Positions 32,843 to 43,612 of a DNA stretch of 64,000 nucleotides are shown piece by piece. Made by a program: the position numbers and the translations under genes. The DNA is taken from assembly GCA_963575745.1 (NCBI GenBank), contig CAUYUJ010009557.1, positions 771,005 through 835,004 of the forward strand, in the 5' to 3' direction. The notes under the pieces were generated by a model. The model worked only from the letters and a program-made list of their open reading frames with translations. It did not search any database and was not told where the DNA came from. The stretch's first letter is position 1. Each line of letters opens with the position of its first letter. The stretch is from Prorocentrum cordatum. Its lineage: Eukaryota; Sar; Dinophyceae; Prorocentrales; Prorocentraceae.

Positions 32843-32996
32843 AATAGTTCTTTAGAGGAACACACAGATGTGTACACATATTCTTGTGACCGCGCCATGG
32901 ATACTACACTCTTCTCCCCCCTGGCGATGGTGAGTGTGTTTGCTCCTTGCTAGCTCCTTGCCCCTGGCGATGGGAGGCGGCTTCTCCTCCTCGAAA

Positions 32997-33790
32997 AAAT
33001 AGCCAGCCGAAAGACCCAGCCATGTGCAGGTGTGAATACCGCAGTTGACACTATCCATCTCGGTGGGGCTTCCTATAGGACCAAGACACGTGTGAGGGGG
33101 ATGGGTGTGCGGGACGCACGCGGGCGGCGGCATTGAGGCCTTGGGTGGAACTCCCTATGGGGCCACGAAGCGTGTGAGGGAGTTGACGAAATGTGTGTGG
33201 GGGACGCATGCGGGCGGCAGCACTGGGGCCTTCGGCGGAGCTCCTTATGGGGCCACGAAGCGTGTGAGGGGTGTGCCAGAATGGTTGTGGGGGACGCATG
33301 CGGGCGGCAGCGCTGGGGCCTTCGGTGGAGCTCCCTGTGGGGCCACGAAACATATGGGGGTTGCGCCGAAATGGGTGTGACTGGCGCACGCGGGCGGCAG
33401 CGCTGGTGCCTTCGCTGTGGTCCCCCAAGGGGCCACGAAGCGTGTGAGGGGTGTGCCAAAATGGGTGTGGGGGACGCATGCGGGCGGCGGCACTGGGGCC
33501 TTCGGTGGAGCTCCCTGTGGTGCCACGAAAAGTGCGAGGGGTGTGCCGACATGGATGTGGGGGACGTATGCGGGCGGCAGCACTGAGGCCTTCGGTGGAG
33601 CTCCCTGTGGGTCCACGAAGCGTGTGAGGAGCGTGCCGAGATGTGCGTGGGGAGCGCGCGCGGGCGGCAGCATTGGGGCTTTCGGTGGAGCTCCCTGTGG
33701 GGCCACGAAACGTGTGAGGGGTGTGCCGAAATAGGTGAAGGGGGCGCATGCGGGCGGCAGCACCTTCTGTGGAGCCCCCTGTTGGGCCAC
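32997..33790 (-). mobile_element. Composite element, copy 2 (no 5' cap)
   Basis: In minus orientation: 3' cap at 32997-33070 (AGCCAGCCGAAAGACCCAGC on + is the outer end), then about eight 90-bp units. It ends in GGGCCACGTGCCCTTGCTGG with no microsatellites or 5' cap. Repeated in block B' at 43613-44395. Confidence 0.65.
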
Positions 33791-33930
33791 GTGCCCTTGC
33801 TGGACAAGACGAAGGCAACTTTGGTCCACACTTTGGTCCACATGTTGGTCCCCTTTTGGTCCCTGCAACTTTGGTCCCAACACTTTGGCATCGGTAACGT
33901 TTGGTTTTGGCGCGCGCCTTGTTGACGATT

Positions 33931-34182
33931 TATTCGCCCCAGTCTGTCTTCAGGCTTCCAGGGTCTTGCAATGCAAACTGCTACGACCAGTTCCTCCTGT
34001 TGCTTGTGATTTTTAGCGCACGTGTCAATGAGGGCGTCATTGACAGACCAACGATATTGAACGCCAAACGTCTCGAAGCTCAAAGCTGGCCCAGGTCCCA
34101 ACGAGGACGGTGGCGGCGATGGTGGGGTTGAGGACGCACGCGAAGTCGAAAAGCAACATGAAGTCGAAATGATACAGGCCAT
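33931..34182 (-). CDS. Hypothetical protein, N-terminal fragment (copy B)
   Basis: Starts with ATG at 34182. The segments MACIISTSCCFSTSRASSTP, FGVQYRWSVNDALIDTCAKN and HKQQEELVVAVCIARPW look like protein. The copy in B' (44545-44796) keeps the frame with about ten amino-acid changes. Beyond LGRI (33931) a one-base difference puts the two copies in different frames, so coding is not conserved there. Function unknown; it may be an exon or a gene fragment. Confidence 0.3.
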
Positions 34183-34202
34183 GTTGACAGGCCGTCTTGG
34201 GG

Positions 34203-34490
34203 GGGGGGCTCCTGGAACCCTCCTGGAGCATTCTTGGGGCCCTATTGGAGCAAATGGTCTGTAAGATAGGGTGTAGAAGTAACCGCTCTATGAAGGTGGG
34301 ACGGGGGAGAATGGATAGGGGGAAGGGCGCGAGGGGGGTTCGGTCGAGGGGGTATGGGGGATGGGGGTCAGGGCGAGGGGTAGGGTGAGGGGGTCGAGGG
34401 GCGAGGGTGTTAGGGGGGGTGGGGGTAACGGGCGCGGGGGGGGGGGGGGGGGGTGGGGGGGGGTTAGGGGCGAGGGGTAAAAAGGGGCGA
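34203..34490 (+). repeat. G-rich tract
   Basis: Runs of G with GCGAGGGG and TAGGG spacers, including a G run near 34437-34453. Not an ordered telomere array. Confidence 0.7.
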
Positions 34491-34858
34491 GAGCCACCCC
34501 CACGTGGTGCGAGTCGTTCGGGCCCCCCCTCCTGGTATGAATCGTTCGGGCCCCTCCTCGTTGTGTGAGTCGTTCGGGCTCCTCCTCCTTGTGTGAGTCG
34601 TTCGGGCCCCTCGTGGAGTGAATCGTTCGGTGCCCTCCTCCTGGTGTGAGTCGTTCGGGCTCCTCGTGGTGTGAGTCGTTCGGGCCCCACGTCCTGGTGT
34701 GAGTCGTTCGGGCCCCTCCTGGTGTGAGTCGTTCGGGCTCCCCGTGGTGTGAGTCGTTCGGCCCCCTCGTCCTGGTGCGAGTCGTTCGGGCCCCTCCTGG
34801 TGCGAGTCGTTCGGGCACCTCCTAGTGTGAGTCGCTCGGGCCCCCTCCTCTCCTGGAG
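34491..34858 (+). repeat. 25-bp tandem repeat GTGTGAGTCGTTCGGGCCCC
   Basis: About 14 units of GTG(T/C)GAGTCGTTCGGGC(C/T)CC + TCCTG with length variation. It recurs at 45160-45478. Confidence 0.85.
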
Positions 34859-34902
34859 TTTTCTTGGGGCCCTCTGCAGTCGAGCCCTCGGCCGAAGCTG
34901 AT

Positions 34903-35130
34903 GTCGGGGCTGATGGCGATGATGGTGACGATGGTGAGAACGATGATGATGACGGCGATCACGATCACGACGACGACGATGATGATGGCGATGGGGACGA
35001 TGATGGTGATGATGAGGATGATGATGGTGACCACTGCGATCACGATCGCGATGACGATGATGATGGCGATGATGATGAGGATGGTGATGATGATGATGAG
35101 GATGATGATGATGGCGCGGAAGGCAGACGC
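34903..35130 (+). repeat. GAT/GATG microsatellite
   Basis: GATGATGGCGATGATG-type triplets with ACG and GCG variants; equivalent tract at 45520-45740. Confidence 0.85.
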
Positions 35131-36079
35131 GGAGGATGCAGGAGGAGGAGGGGGAGGAAGGAGGAACCTAGGAAGGAACGCGGGGCGCCGAAACGAACGT
35201 GTGAGGGGTGTGCCGAAGAAGGGGAGGATGACGTATGCAGGCGTTGGCGTTGGGCCTTTTGCAGCAGGTAGTAAGCAGCTAGACGCTAGGGCTGCCCCTG
35301 TAACATCCTCAGGGCATTCGTTAGGGCGGGCCCTGGCAGCCCGCCTCACACTACCCATCAAACATATCAATCCCAGTCAGGCGGAGGGCTCATGCGCGGC
35401 GGCGGAGCAGACGGTGGGAATTTCATATACGACTTAGGCACACCGCGAACGGAGATACCGCCTGGTGGAGAGATACATACAATTGGCATCGGCTGCCCCG
35501 CGGGAGCTGGGGCGAGAATTACCTTTGAAAGGACCTTTGCCGTCATGCCCTCGGGGTTCACCCTGCGCGCTCGCGGCGGAACACACTGTGGAACATGTGG
35601 CCACACATCCTGACCGCGCGCCTTCAAAAGTCCGCCACCGCGCCTTTTCGAGCAAGGCGCATTAACTTGTGTCCTGGGAATGATGTTTAACTAAGTTATG
35701 TCCCCCACCCCCCTCGACGCGCGCGTCCATTGAAAACCGTTGGTGGTATAATATATGACTGTTGTTGTTGCGCCCCTCAAGATGGCCAAGGCCTCCGGGG
35801 GGGGTTCCAGAGAGCACAAATGTTCGACGCTCCCCACTAGGATCGTGGCCGCCGCCGTTCGGCATAACTTCTGACATTGCCTTGAGAGGGTGGAGGAAGG
35901 AAGGGGGATCAAAGTTTTCAACGCCTCTCACAAGTATCGAAACCTCCGATTGGGAAGCCGCAATCAGCAGCCCACTACCAACCCACCTCCCGCCCCGAGA
36001 GACCACCAATAGAGCGCCAGAGAAAGCCTTAGTGGCACCTCGCGCCGTCAAGGAACCCCTAGGGGCCCAAAAGACGACC
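35131..36079 (+). other. Right part of block B, with a small ORF
   Basis: Single-copy-like sequence repeated at 45745-46696. A 73-codon frame at 35392-35613 begins MRGGGADGGNFIYDLGTPRT and contains IPPGGEIHTIGIGCPAGAGA; the B' copy keeps it open but with many amino-acid changes, so coding is doubtful. The remainder has no ORF of interest. Confidence 0.4.
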
Positions 36080-36179
36080 NNNNNNNNNNNNNNNNNNNNN
36101 NNNNNNNNNNNNNNNNNNNNNNNNNNNNNNNNNNNNNNNNNNNNNNNNNNNNNNNNNNNNNNNNNNNNNNNNNNNNNNN
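36080..36179. other. Assembly gap, 100 N
   Basis: Exactly 100 N, the usual placeholder for a gap of unknown length. It sits at the end of block B and the start of A'. Confidence 0.95.
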
Positions 36180-36182
36180 TTT

Positions 36183-36530
36183 TAGCTCAGGCTGTGAAGC
36201 GTTCACAGATACCATGGCGAGTTATTGTTTAACTCAAGGAGGAATGAGGATGAAGATGAGGAAGAGGGGGCGTCAAATCGTTCACATATCCGAAGGCACG
36301 TTGCTTTTCAACTCAGGCTGTGAAGCGTTCACAGCTACTGTGGAGAATTATTGTTTAACTCAGGCTGTGGAGCGTTCACGGCTACGCTGACACGTGGTTG
36401 TGTTTAACTCAGGCTGTGCAAAGTTCACAGCTACTGCTCTGAGATGTGTTGAACTCAAGCTGCGAAGCGTTCGCAGCTACGTTGGCGAGTATTTTTTACT
36501 CAGGCTGTGAAGCGTTCGCAGCTACGGTGC
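36183..36530 (+). repeat. Tandem hairpin repeat, second copy
   Basis: Same CTGTGAAGCGTTCACAG units as 28853-29300, fewer because the left end is lost in the gap. Confidence 0.8.
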
Positions 36531-36629
36531 CGCAGCGTTTGCCATCGCACGGCGAGCGACAAGGCATCAGACAATCATAATCATCTCGTCCTCTTGCCGC
36601 CATCCATCCACCTTCTCGCCTCCTCCGCA

Positions 36630-37312
36630 CCCCCGTGGATCCAAACCGTGCCAGCGCAACTCGTGGATCTCAAACGTGCCAGCGCAGCTCGAGGATCCAA
36701 ACCGTGCCAGCGCAACTCGTGGATCCAAACCGTGCCAGCGCAGCTCGAGGTTCCACACCGTGCCAGCGCAGCTCGTGGATCCAAACCGTGCCAACGCAAC
36801 TCGAGGATCCACACCGTGCCAGCGCAGCTCGAGGATCCAAACCGTGCCATCGCAGCTCGTGGATCCAAACCGTGCCAGCGCACCTCGAGTATCCACTCCG
36901 TGCCAGCGCAGCTCGTGGATCCAAACCGTGCCAGCGCAGCTCGTGGATCCACACCGTGCCAGCGCAGCTCGTGGATCCAAACCGTGCCAGCGCAGCCCGT
37001 GGATCCAAACCGTGCCAGCGCAGCTCGAGGATTCAAACCGTGCCAACGCAGCTCGTGGATCCAAACCGTGACAACGCATCTCGTGGATCCAAACCGTGCC
37101 AGCGCAGCTCGTGGATCAAAACCGTGCCAGCGCAGCTCGAGAATCCACGCCGTGCCAGCGCAGCTCGAATATCCAAACCGTGCCAGCGCAGCTCGTGGAC
37201 CCAGACCGTGCCAACGCAACTCGAGGATCCACGCCGTGCCAGCGCAGCTCGAGGATCCAAACCGTGCCATCGCAGCTCGTGGATCCAAACCGTGCCAGCG
37301 CACCTCCCTCCT
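36630..37312 (+). repeat. 28-bp satellite, second copy
   Basis: About 24 units as at 29408-30137, followed by the CTC tract (37313-37555) and spacer (37560-37970). Confidence 0.9.
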
Positions 37313-37974
37313 CCTCCTCCTCGTTTTCGTCCTCCCCATCGTCCTCCTCCTCATCTCCCCCGTCCGTCTCCCCCTCCTCCTCGTCCCCTTTCCCCCTCTT
37401 CCCATCATAACGCCCTCTTCGTTATCCTCCTCCTCCTCCTATCCCCCTCCGCCCCTTCATCCGCCCTCCTCCTCCCCCCTTCTGTCTCCTCCTCCCCCCC
37501 ATTCCTCCTCCTCCCCCCCCTCCTCCTCCTCCTCCTCCTCCCCCTCCTCCCCCCCTGGAGGGCTCCTGAAAACCTGACATGTCCCAGGAGGGCACCATGA
37601 GAGAGCACGAGATAGCCTCGAGCACAGCTTTAATAGAGGTTCTCCAAGATACCACCGACCCTGCCTCAACGCGCTCCAGGGCCGCCCCAACAGCTAGGGA
37701 ACATCAGGCACGTGAAGGTGTAAAAGGAAAAGAAGAGACCCACCATATTTTGCTTACAGAGGTCTCCTATTATGCTCCGCCATATTTTGCTTCCCGATAT
37801 CTCCCACAGAGTTTTCCCGAGATCTCCTGCAGCGTTTGCAGTGGGTGCCACTTTCATCGCCGCAGAATTCACCACTGTAGCTTACCCACATACACGGCAA
37901 GGCAGATCATTGTTGTGGCCCATGCAGGACCACATGTTATCTAATGGCCTTCAGCCAAATCCGCCACCGTGCCT

Positions 37975-39356
37975 GGGTGATGGGTCAGAGGCGTTGGGTC
38001 CTCGTTTTGAAGAGACAGCGCGCCGCGTCACTCCTCCCCCTCCCCTCCTCCTCCTCCTCCTCCTCCTCCTCCTCCTCTTCTTCCATCTCCATCCTCCCAC
38101 AATCATAATCGCCATCACCATCATCGTCGTCATCATCACCGGCACCACCATCATCGCCATAATCCTCATGATCGTCATCAACACCAACATCGCCATCATC
38201 ATCATCACCGTCATCATCACCATCATCGCTGTCGTCATCACCATCACTCCTCACACGCGTCGGAGTCCCATGGGGAGCTCCACCGAAGGCCCCAGTGCTG
38301 CCGCCCGCATGCGTCCCCCACGCCCATTTTGGCACACCCCTCACACGTTTCGTGGCCCCACAGGGAGCTCCATCGAAGGCACCAGGGCAGCCGCCCGCAT
38401 GCGGCCCCCACACCCATTTTGGCACACCCCTCACACGTTTCGTGGCACCACGGGGAGCTCCACCGAATGCCCCAGTGCTGCCGCCCGCATGCGTCCCCCA
38501 CATTCATTTCGGCACACCCCTCACACGCTTCGTGGCCCCATGGGGAGCTCCACCGAAGGTCTCAGTGCTGCCGCCCGCATGCGTAGCCCGCACTCATTTC
38601 GGCGCACCCTCACACGTTTCGGAATCTCATGAGGAGCTCCACCGAAGGCCCCAGTGCTGCCGCCCGCATGCGTCCCCCACACTCATTTCGGCACACCCCT
38701 CACACGTTTCGTGGCCTCATGGGGAGTTCCACCGAAGGTCCCAGTGCTGCCGCCCGCATGCGTCCCCCACACCCATTTTGGCACACACCTCACACGTTCG
38801 TGGCCCCACAGGGAGCTCCATCGAAGGCCCCAGGGCAGCCGCCCGCATGCGGCCCCCACACCCATTTTGGCACACCCCTCACACGTTCGTGGCCCCATCG
38901 GGAGCTCCACCGAATGCCCCAGTGCTGCCGCCCGCATGCGCCCCCCACATTCATTTCGGCACACCCCTCACACGTTTCGTGGCCCCATGGGGAGCTCCAC
39001 CGAAGGCCCCAGTGCTGCCGCCCGCATGCGCCCCCCACACACATTTCGGTACACCCCTCACACGTTTCGTTGCCCCACAGGGAGCTCCACCGAAGGTCCC
39101 AGTGCTGCCGCCCGCATGCGTCCCCCACACCCAGTTCGGCGCACCCCTCACACGTTTCGTGGCCCCATCGGGAGCTCAACCGAAGGCCCCAGTGCTGCCG
39201 CCCGCATGCATCCCCCGCGCTCATTTTGGCACACCCCTCACACGCTTCGTGGCTATATAGGGAGCTCCACCGAAGGCACCAGTGTCGCCGCCCGCATGCG
39301 TCCACACCGATTTCGGCGCACCCCTCGCACGTTTCGTGGCCCCACAGGGATCTCGC
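37975..39356 (+). mobile_element. Composite element, copy 3 (3' end lost)
   Basis: 5' cap at 37990-38035 (GTTTTGAAGAGACAGCGCGC), CTC tract, ATC tract to about 38245, then about 12 units of 90 bp. It stops abruptly at 39356 without a 3' cap. Confidence 0.7.
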
Positions 39357-39545
39357 AGGGGCGGAGCTCGCCGAGCGACATATGGGAATGACGGCTCAAG
39401 ACGGCTCAAGATGGCCTTCAAAATAGCTACGTTGGCCCAAGATGGCCTCCAAGATGGCCTCCGAGTCCGCCCAAGATGGTCCAAGATGGCGCCCGAGATG
39501 GCCCGAGAGAGTCCAAGATGCCTTCAAGTTCGTCCACGAAGCCTC
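38970..39545 (+). repeat. Left arm of a large inverted repeat
   Basis: Matches 40978-41560 in inverted orientation unit by unit, covering about four 90-bp units and then the CAAGATGGCC repeat zone (39361-39545). The loop between the arms is about 1.43 kb and contains a gene. Confidence 0.75.
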
Positions 39546-39661
39546 CTGCGCGGTAGGCTCGCCGCCGCGCAGGGTTTGCGATGAGAAAAATGCTTGCCCC
39601 CCCCCTTCCGCACTGTCCCCCCTCCTCCGCCCTCTCCTCAACTCCCACTCCCCGCGGGCCG

Positions 39662-39712
39662 CGGTTCTTCGAGGGGGCGGGGGCCTAGGCCCCCGACCCC
39701 ATCAAAGAACCG
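39662..39712. repeat. Palindrome CGGTTCTT...AAGAACCG
   Basis: GGGGGCCTAGGCCCCC forms the centre and CGGTTCTT/AAGAACCG the ends of an imperfect 51-bp palindrome. It lies downstream of the stop codon of the minus-strand gene and could act in transcript 3' ends, but this is speculation. Confidence 0.5.
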
Positions 39713-39959
39713 ACGTTTCGGACGGGTTTTCGAAAACGCAATGTTACGATGAAGGTGTTTTTTTTTTTTTTATGATGACGATGATGATGATGGTGATGGT
39801 GATTACGATGGCGATGATCATGATGACGAAACGGGGGAGGGTCGGCGGAACGGCGCAAGCCACTTGAATACAAGCGTTTTTTGGTGGCGTCTTGAGGGCC
39901 TCTTGAGGGCTTCTGGGGACTTCGGGGCTTTACCATTTTTTCAATCGCGCCGAGTCGGC

Positions 39960-40112
39960 GAAAGGTCGGCCGTCGTGTTCAGGCCGTCGGGGCTCGTATC
40001 GGGTTGGCCGCCGGGTTCAGGACGCAGGGGTAGGCCGTCGAGTACGCCGAGCTGATGGCCGTCGGGTAGGCCGTCGGGTAGGCCGAGCTGATGGCCGTCA
40101 GGTAGGCCGTCG
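39960..40112 (+). repeat. GGCCGTCGGGTA repeats downstream of gene
   Basis: Short units of GGCCGTCGGGT, some with AGCTGAT, end at the stop codon of the minus-strand gene. A similar GGCCGTCGGGTT(C/G)G set lies at its 5' end (40785-40858). Confidence 0.6.
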
Positions 40113-40118
40113 GACGTC

Positions 40119-40778
40119 CTACTTCGGGTCCTCCGCGCCCTTGTCGACCTCCAGCCAGCTGGAAGCCGAGCCGCCTGCAGGATATTTTTCTTCAGGGGCC
40201 TGCACCGACACCAGTGGCGAGACGGGGATCTTGATGTTCGAGCTGCCAGCGCTGGTCGATTTGTGCTCCATGGCGTGGCGCATCTTGTAGCCACTCTGCC
40301 AGCCGTCGTCGTAGCCGTTCTTGTAGCCACACTCCCAGCTGTCGTCGTAGTTGTAGGCCACCTTGTAGTTGTCGGCCTTCGTGTAGTTGTCCTTCTCGTA
40401 CTGGTTCTGGCGCTCGTTCATCTCGAAGTCGCACTGGCGCAGGCCGCTCTCGAGACCCGCGTCGGCGTAGAGGCCCCACTTCTCGTTCACGAACCACTCC
40501 TGGTCCAACTCGCCGTCCCAGGTCTCTGGGTGCCTGTTCGTCAGCTCGCATCGGTGCAGCTTCACCTCGGTCTCGGAGACGTTGTTGCCCAGGATGTCCT
40601 GGATGAGCTCCGCCTTGCAGTCCTTGAGCTTAGGGAACTGCGGCCACGGGTCGTCGCCCGAGATCGGCACGTAGAGCGGCACCCACATGTCAAGGTGCGA
40701 CAAGTAGAACCAACACTTCATCCTCGTCTCCCTGTTGATCATAAAGTAAGGCACGCCGTGGTGCGGGCCAATCGCCAT
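40119..40778 (-). CDS. Intronless gene of unknown function (retrogene)
   Basis: ATG at 40778, stop at 40119-40121, 219 codons without interruption. The protein is hydrophilic with Trp, Tyr and Asp throughout: MAIGPHHGVPYFMINRETRM, then WFYLSHLDMWVPLYVPISGD, a Lys/Glu-rich middle, EWFVNEKWGLYADAGLESGL and a Tyr-rich region with YDDSWECGYKNGYDDGW. No membrane segment or known domain is recognised. The same frame is open upstream to a TGA just before the relict leader at 40882-40903 and would encode a Pro/Thr/Asn repeat (NPTPNPTAIPTPNPT), so the true start could be further 5' at a non-ATG, or this is the 5' UTR. Relict leader and lack of introns suggest origin by mRNA retroposition. It sits in the loop of a large inverted repeat. 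Confidence 0.65.
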   Translation of the reverse strand: MAIGPHHGVPYFMINRETRMKCWFYLSHLDMWVPLYVPISGDDPWPQFPKLKDCKAELIQDILGNNVSETEVKLHRCELTNRHPETWDGELDQEWFVNEKWGLYADAGLESGLRQCDFEMNERQNQYEKDNYTKADNYKVAYNYDDSWECGYKNGYDDGWQSGYKMRHAMEHKSTSAGSSNIKIPVSPLVSVQAPEEKYPAGGSASSWLEVDKGAEDPK

Positions 40779-40784
40779 CGGGTT

Positions 40785-40858
40785 CAGCGTCGGGTTGGGC
40801 GTCGGGATGGCCGTCGGGTTCGGCGTCGGGTTGGCCGTCAGGTTGGCCGTCGGCGACG
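40785..40858 (-). repeat. CCCAACCCGACGGCC repeats upstream of gene
   Basis: On the gene strand, irregular units of (G/C)CCGACG(G/C)CCAACC lie between the relict leader and the ATG. In frame they would read Asn-Pro-Thr-Pro/Ala. Confidence 0.6.
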
Positions 40859-40881
40859 GCGCGGGCGGTGGCGCCCGAAAA

Positions 40882-40903
40882 CTTGAGCCAGAATGTCAGT
40901 ATA
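40882..40903 (-). other. Relict dinoflagellate spliced leader
   Basis: On the minus strand the sequence ends CATTCTGGCTCAAG, 13 of 14 bases identical to the DinoSL 3' end CATTTTGGCTCAAG; 15 of 22 match over full length. It lies about 100 bases upstream of the ATG at 40778 on the same strand. Confidence 0.75.
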
Positions 40904-40977
40904 CCGCGTGGGAGCCTCTTGGGAGCCTCTTGGGCAGTCTTAGGCCATCTTGGAGCCATCTTGAGCCGTCTTGGAGG

Positions 40978-41560
40978 CTTCTTCGTGGACGAACTTGAAG
41001 GCATCTTGGACTCTCTCGGGCCATCTTGGGCGCCATCTTGGACCATCTTGGGCGGGCTCGGAGGCCATCTTGGAGGCCATCTTGGGCCAACGTAGCCATC
41101 TTGGAGGCCATCTTGAGCCGTCTTGAGCCGTCATTCCCATATGTCGCTCGGCGAGCTCCGCCCCTGCGAGATCCCTGTGGGGCCACGAAACGAGCGAGGG
41201 GTGCGCCGAAATCGGTGTGGACGCATGCGGGCGGCGACACTGGTGCCTTCGGTGGAGCTCCCTATACAGCCACGAAGCGTGTGAGGGGTGTGCCAAAATG
41301 AGCGCGGGGGATGCATGCGGGCGGCAGCACTGGGGCCTTCGGTTGAGCTCCCGATGGGGCCACGAACCGTGTGAGGGGTGTGCCGAACTGGGTGTGGGGG
41401 ACGCATGCGGGCGGCAGCACTGGGACCTTCGGTGGAGCTCCCTGTGGGGCAACGAAACGTGTGAGGGGTGTACCGAAATGGGTGTGGGGGGCGCATGCTG
41501 GCGGCAGCACTGGGGCCTTCGGTGGAGCTCCCCATGGGGCCACGAAACGTGTGATGGGTG
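40978..41560 (-). repeat. Right arm of the large inverted repeat
   Basis: Inverted copy of 38970-39545, including the CAAGATGGCC zone and the CACAGGGATCTCGCAGGGGC junction. Confidence 0.75.
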
Positions 41561-43612
41561 TGCCGAAATGGGTGCGGCGGGCGCATGTGAGCGCAGCCAC
41601 TGGGGCCTTCGCTGGAGCCCCCTATGGGGCCACGAAGCGTGTGAGGGGTGTGCAGAAATGTGTGCGGTGGGCGCATGGAAGCGCAGCCGCTGGGGCCTTC
41701 GGTGGAGCTCCCTATGGGGCCAAGAAACGTGTGAGGGGTGTGCCGACATCTGTGCGGTGGGCGCGTGGGAGCGCAGCCACTGGGGCCTTCGCTGGAGTCC
41801 CCAGGGGCCAGACAACGTGTGCAGGGGTGTGCCGAAATGGGTACGGTGGGGCGCATGGGAGCGCAAACACTGGGGCCTCGTGGAGCTTCCCTATGGGGCC
41901 ACGAAAAACGTGTGAGGGGGTGTTCAGAATTATGGGTGCGGTTGTGGGCGCCATCTATGGGGCGCAGCCACTGGGGCCTTCGGTGGAGCTCCCTATGGGG
42001 CCACGAAACGTGTGAGGGGTGTGCCGAAATGGGTGCGGTGGGCGCATGGAAGCGCAGCCACTGGGGCCTTCGCTGGAGCTCCCTGTGTGGCCACGAAACG
42101 TATGAAGGGTGTGCCGAAATGGGTGCGGTGGGCGCATGGGAGCGCAGCCACTGGGGCCTTCGCTGGAGCTCCCTATGGGGCCACGAAGCGTGTCAGGGGT
42201 GTGCCGAAATGGGTGCGGTGGGCGCATGGGAGCGCAACCACTGGGGCCTTCGGTGGGGTTCCCTATGGGGCCACGGAACGTGTGAGGGGTGTACAGAATG
42301 GGTTGCGGTGGGCGATGGGAGCGCAGCCACTAGGGCCTTCGGTGGAGCTCCCTATGGGGCCACGAAACGTGAAAGGGGTGTGCCAGAATGGGGGGTGGAA
42401 CCGCATGCGGGCGCAGCCACTGGGGCCTTCGGTGGAGCTCCCTATGGGGCCACGAAACGTGTGAGGGGTGTGCCGAAATCTGTGCGGTGGGCGCATGGGA
42501 GCGCAGCCACTGGGGCCTTCGCTGGAGGTCCCGATGGGGCCACGAAACGTGTGAGGGGTGTGCCGAAGTGGGTGCGGCGGGCGCATGGGAGCGCAGCCAC
42601 TGGGGCCTCCGCTGGAGGTCCCTATGGGGCCACGAAACGTGTGAGGGGCGTGCAGAAATGTGCGCGGTGGGGCGCTGGGGCGCAGCCAAAATGGGCCTTG
42701 CTGGGGCCCCATATGGGGCCACGCAGCGTGTGCAGGGGTGTCAGGAATATGTGCGGTGGGGCATGGAGCGCAGCCACTGGGGCCTTCGGTGGAGCTCCCT
42801 ATGGGGCCACGAAAAACGCGTGAAGGGTGTTGGGTGTAGAATGGTGTGCGAAATCTGTGCGGTGCGGCATGGGAGCGCAGCCACTGGGGCCTCGCTGGGC
42901 TCCCTGATGGGCACGAAGTATGGGGGGTGTGCCGGAATATGTGTGCGGTGGGCGCAATGGTTGAGCGCAGCCCACTCGGGCCTTCGCTGGATGCACCTTA
43001 TTGGGGGCACCACGAACGTTGTTTGACCGGAATCTGTGCGGTTGGGGCGCATGGGAGCGCAGCCACTGGGGGCCTTCGATGGAGCTTCCCTTTTTCCCCT
43101 TTTTTCCCTTATGGGGCCACGAAGCGTGTGAGGGGTGTGCCGAAGTGGGTGCGGCGGGCGCATGGGAGCGCAGCCACTGGTGCCTTCGCTGGAGCTCCCT
43201 ATGGGGCCACGAAGCGTGTGAGGGGTGTGCCGAAATGGGTGCGGTGGGCGCATGGGAGCGCAGCCACTGGGGCCGTCGGTGGAGCTCCCCATGGGGCCAC
43301 GAAACGTGTGAGGGGTGTGCCGAAGTGGGTGCGGCGGGCGCATGGGAGCGCAGCCACTGGGGCCTTCGCTGGGGCTCCCTATGGGGCCACGAAACGTGTG
43401 AGGGGTGTACCGAAATGGGTGCGGTGGGCGCATGGGAGCGCAGCCACATGATGATGATGATGGTGATGAGGATGATGATGATGATGGTGATGATGATGAT
43501 GGTGGTGGTGATGATGATGATGATGGCAGGAGGGAGGGGGCAGCGGGAGGAGGAGTGAACGCGGGGCGCTGTCTCTTCAAAGCGAGGACCCAACACCGCA
43601 GGATGGTTGGGA
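41561..43612 (-). mobile_element. Composite element, copy 4 (variant array)
   Basis: In minus orientation: about 21 more 90-bp units, a GAT tract (43448-43525), a GAG-rich stretch and a 5' cap at 43556-43612 (CTGTCTCTTCAAAGCGAGGA on +). Most units carry a variant in which GCGGGCGGCAGCACTGGGG is replaced by GGGAGCGCAGCCACTGGGG. Units at 42660-43030 have many small indels that break the frame. Confidence 0.7.

Larger units (their letters stand above)
32997..36079 (+). repeat. Segmental duplication B
   Basis: Matches 43613-46696 throughout in the same orientation, offset about 10.6 kb, with point changes and small indels. It runs straight into the 100-N gap. Confidence 0.85.
36180..39356 (+). 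repeat. Segmental duplication A'
   Basis: Second copy of block A, beginning inside the hairpin repeats just after the gap and ending at CCCACAGGGATCTC, where A continues with more array and A' switches to AAGATGGCC-type repeats. Confidence 0.8.

Noticed and set aside
34380-34480. Possible telomeric repeat (TTAGGG-like)
   Set aside because: G runs with irregular TAGGG spacers; no regular TTTAGGG period.
39385-39412. GGCTCAAG repeats resembling the leader end
   Set aside because: They belong to the GACGGCTCAAGATGGCC repeat zone of the inverted arms.
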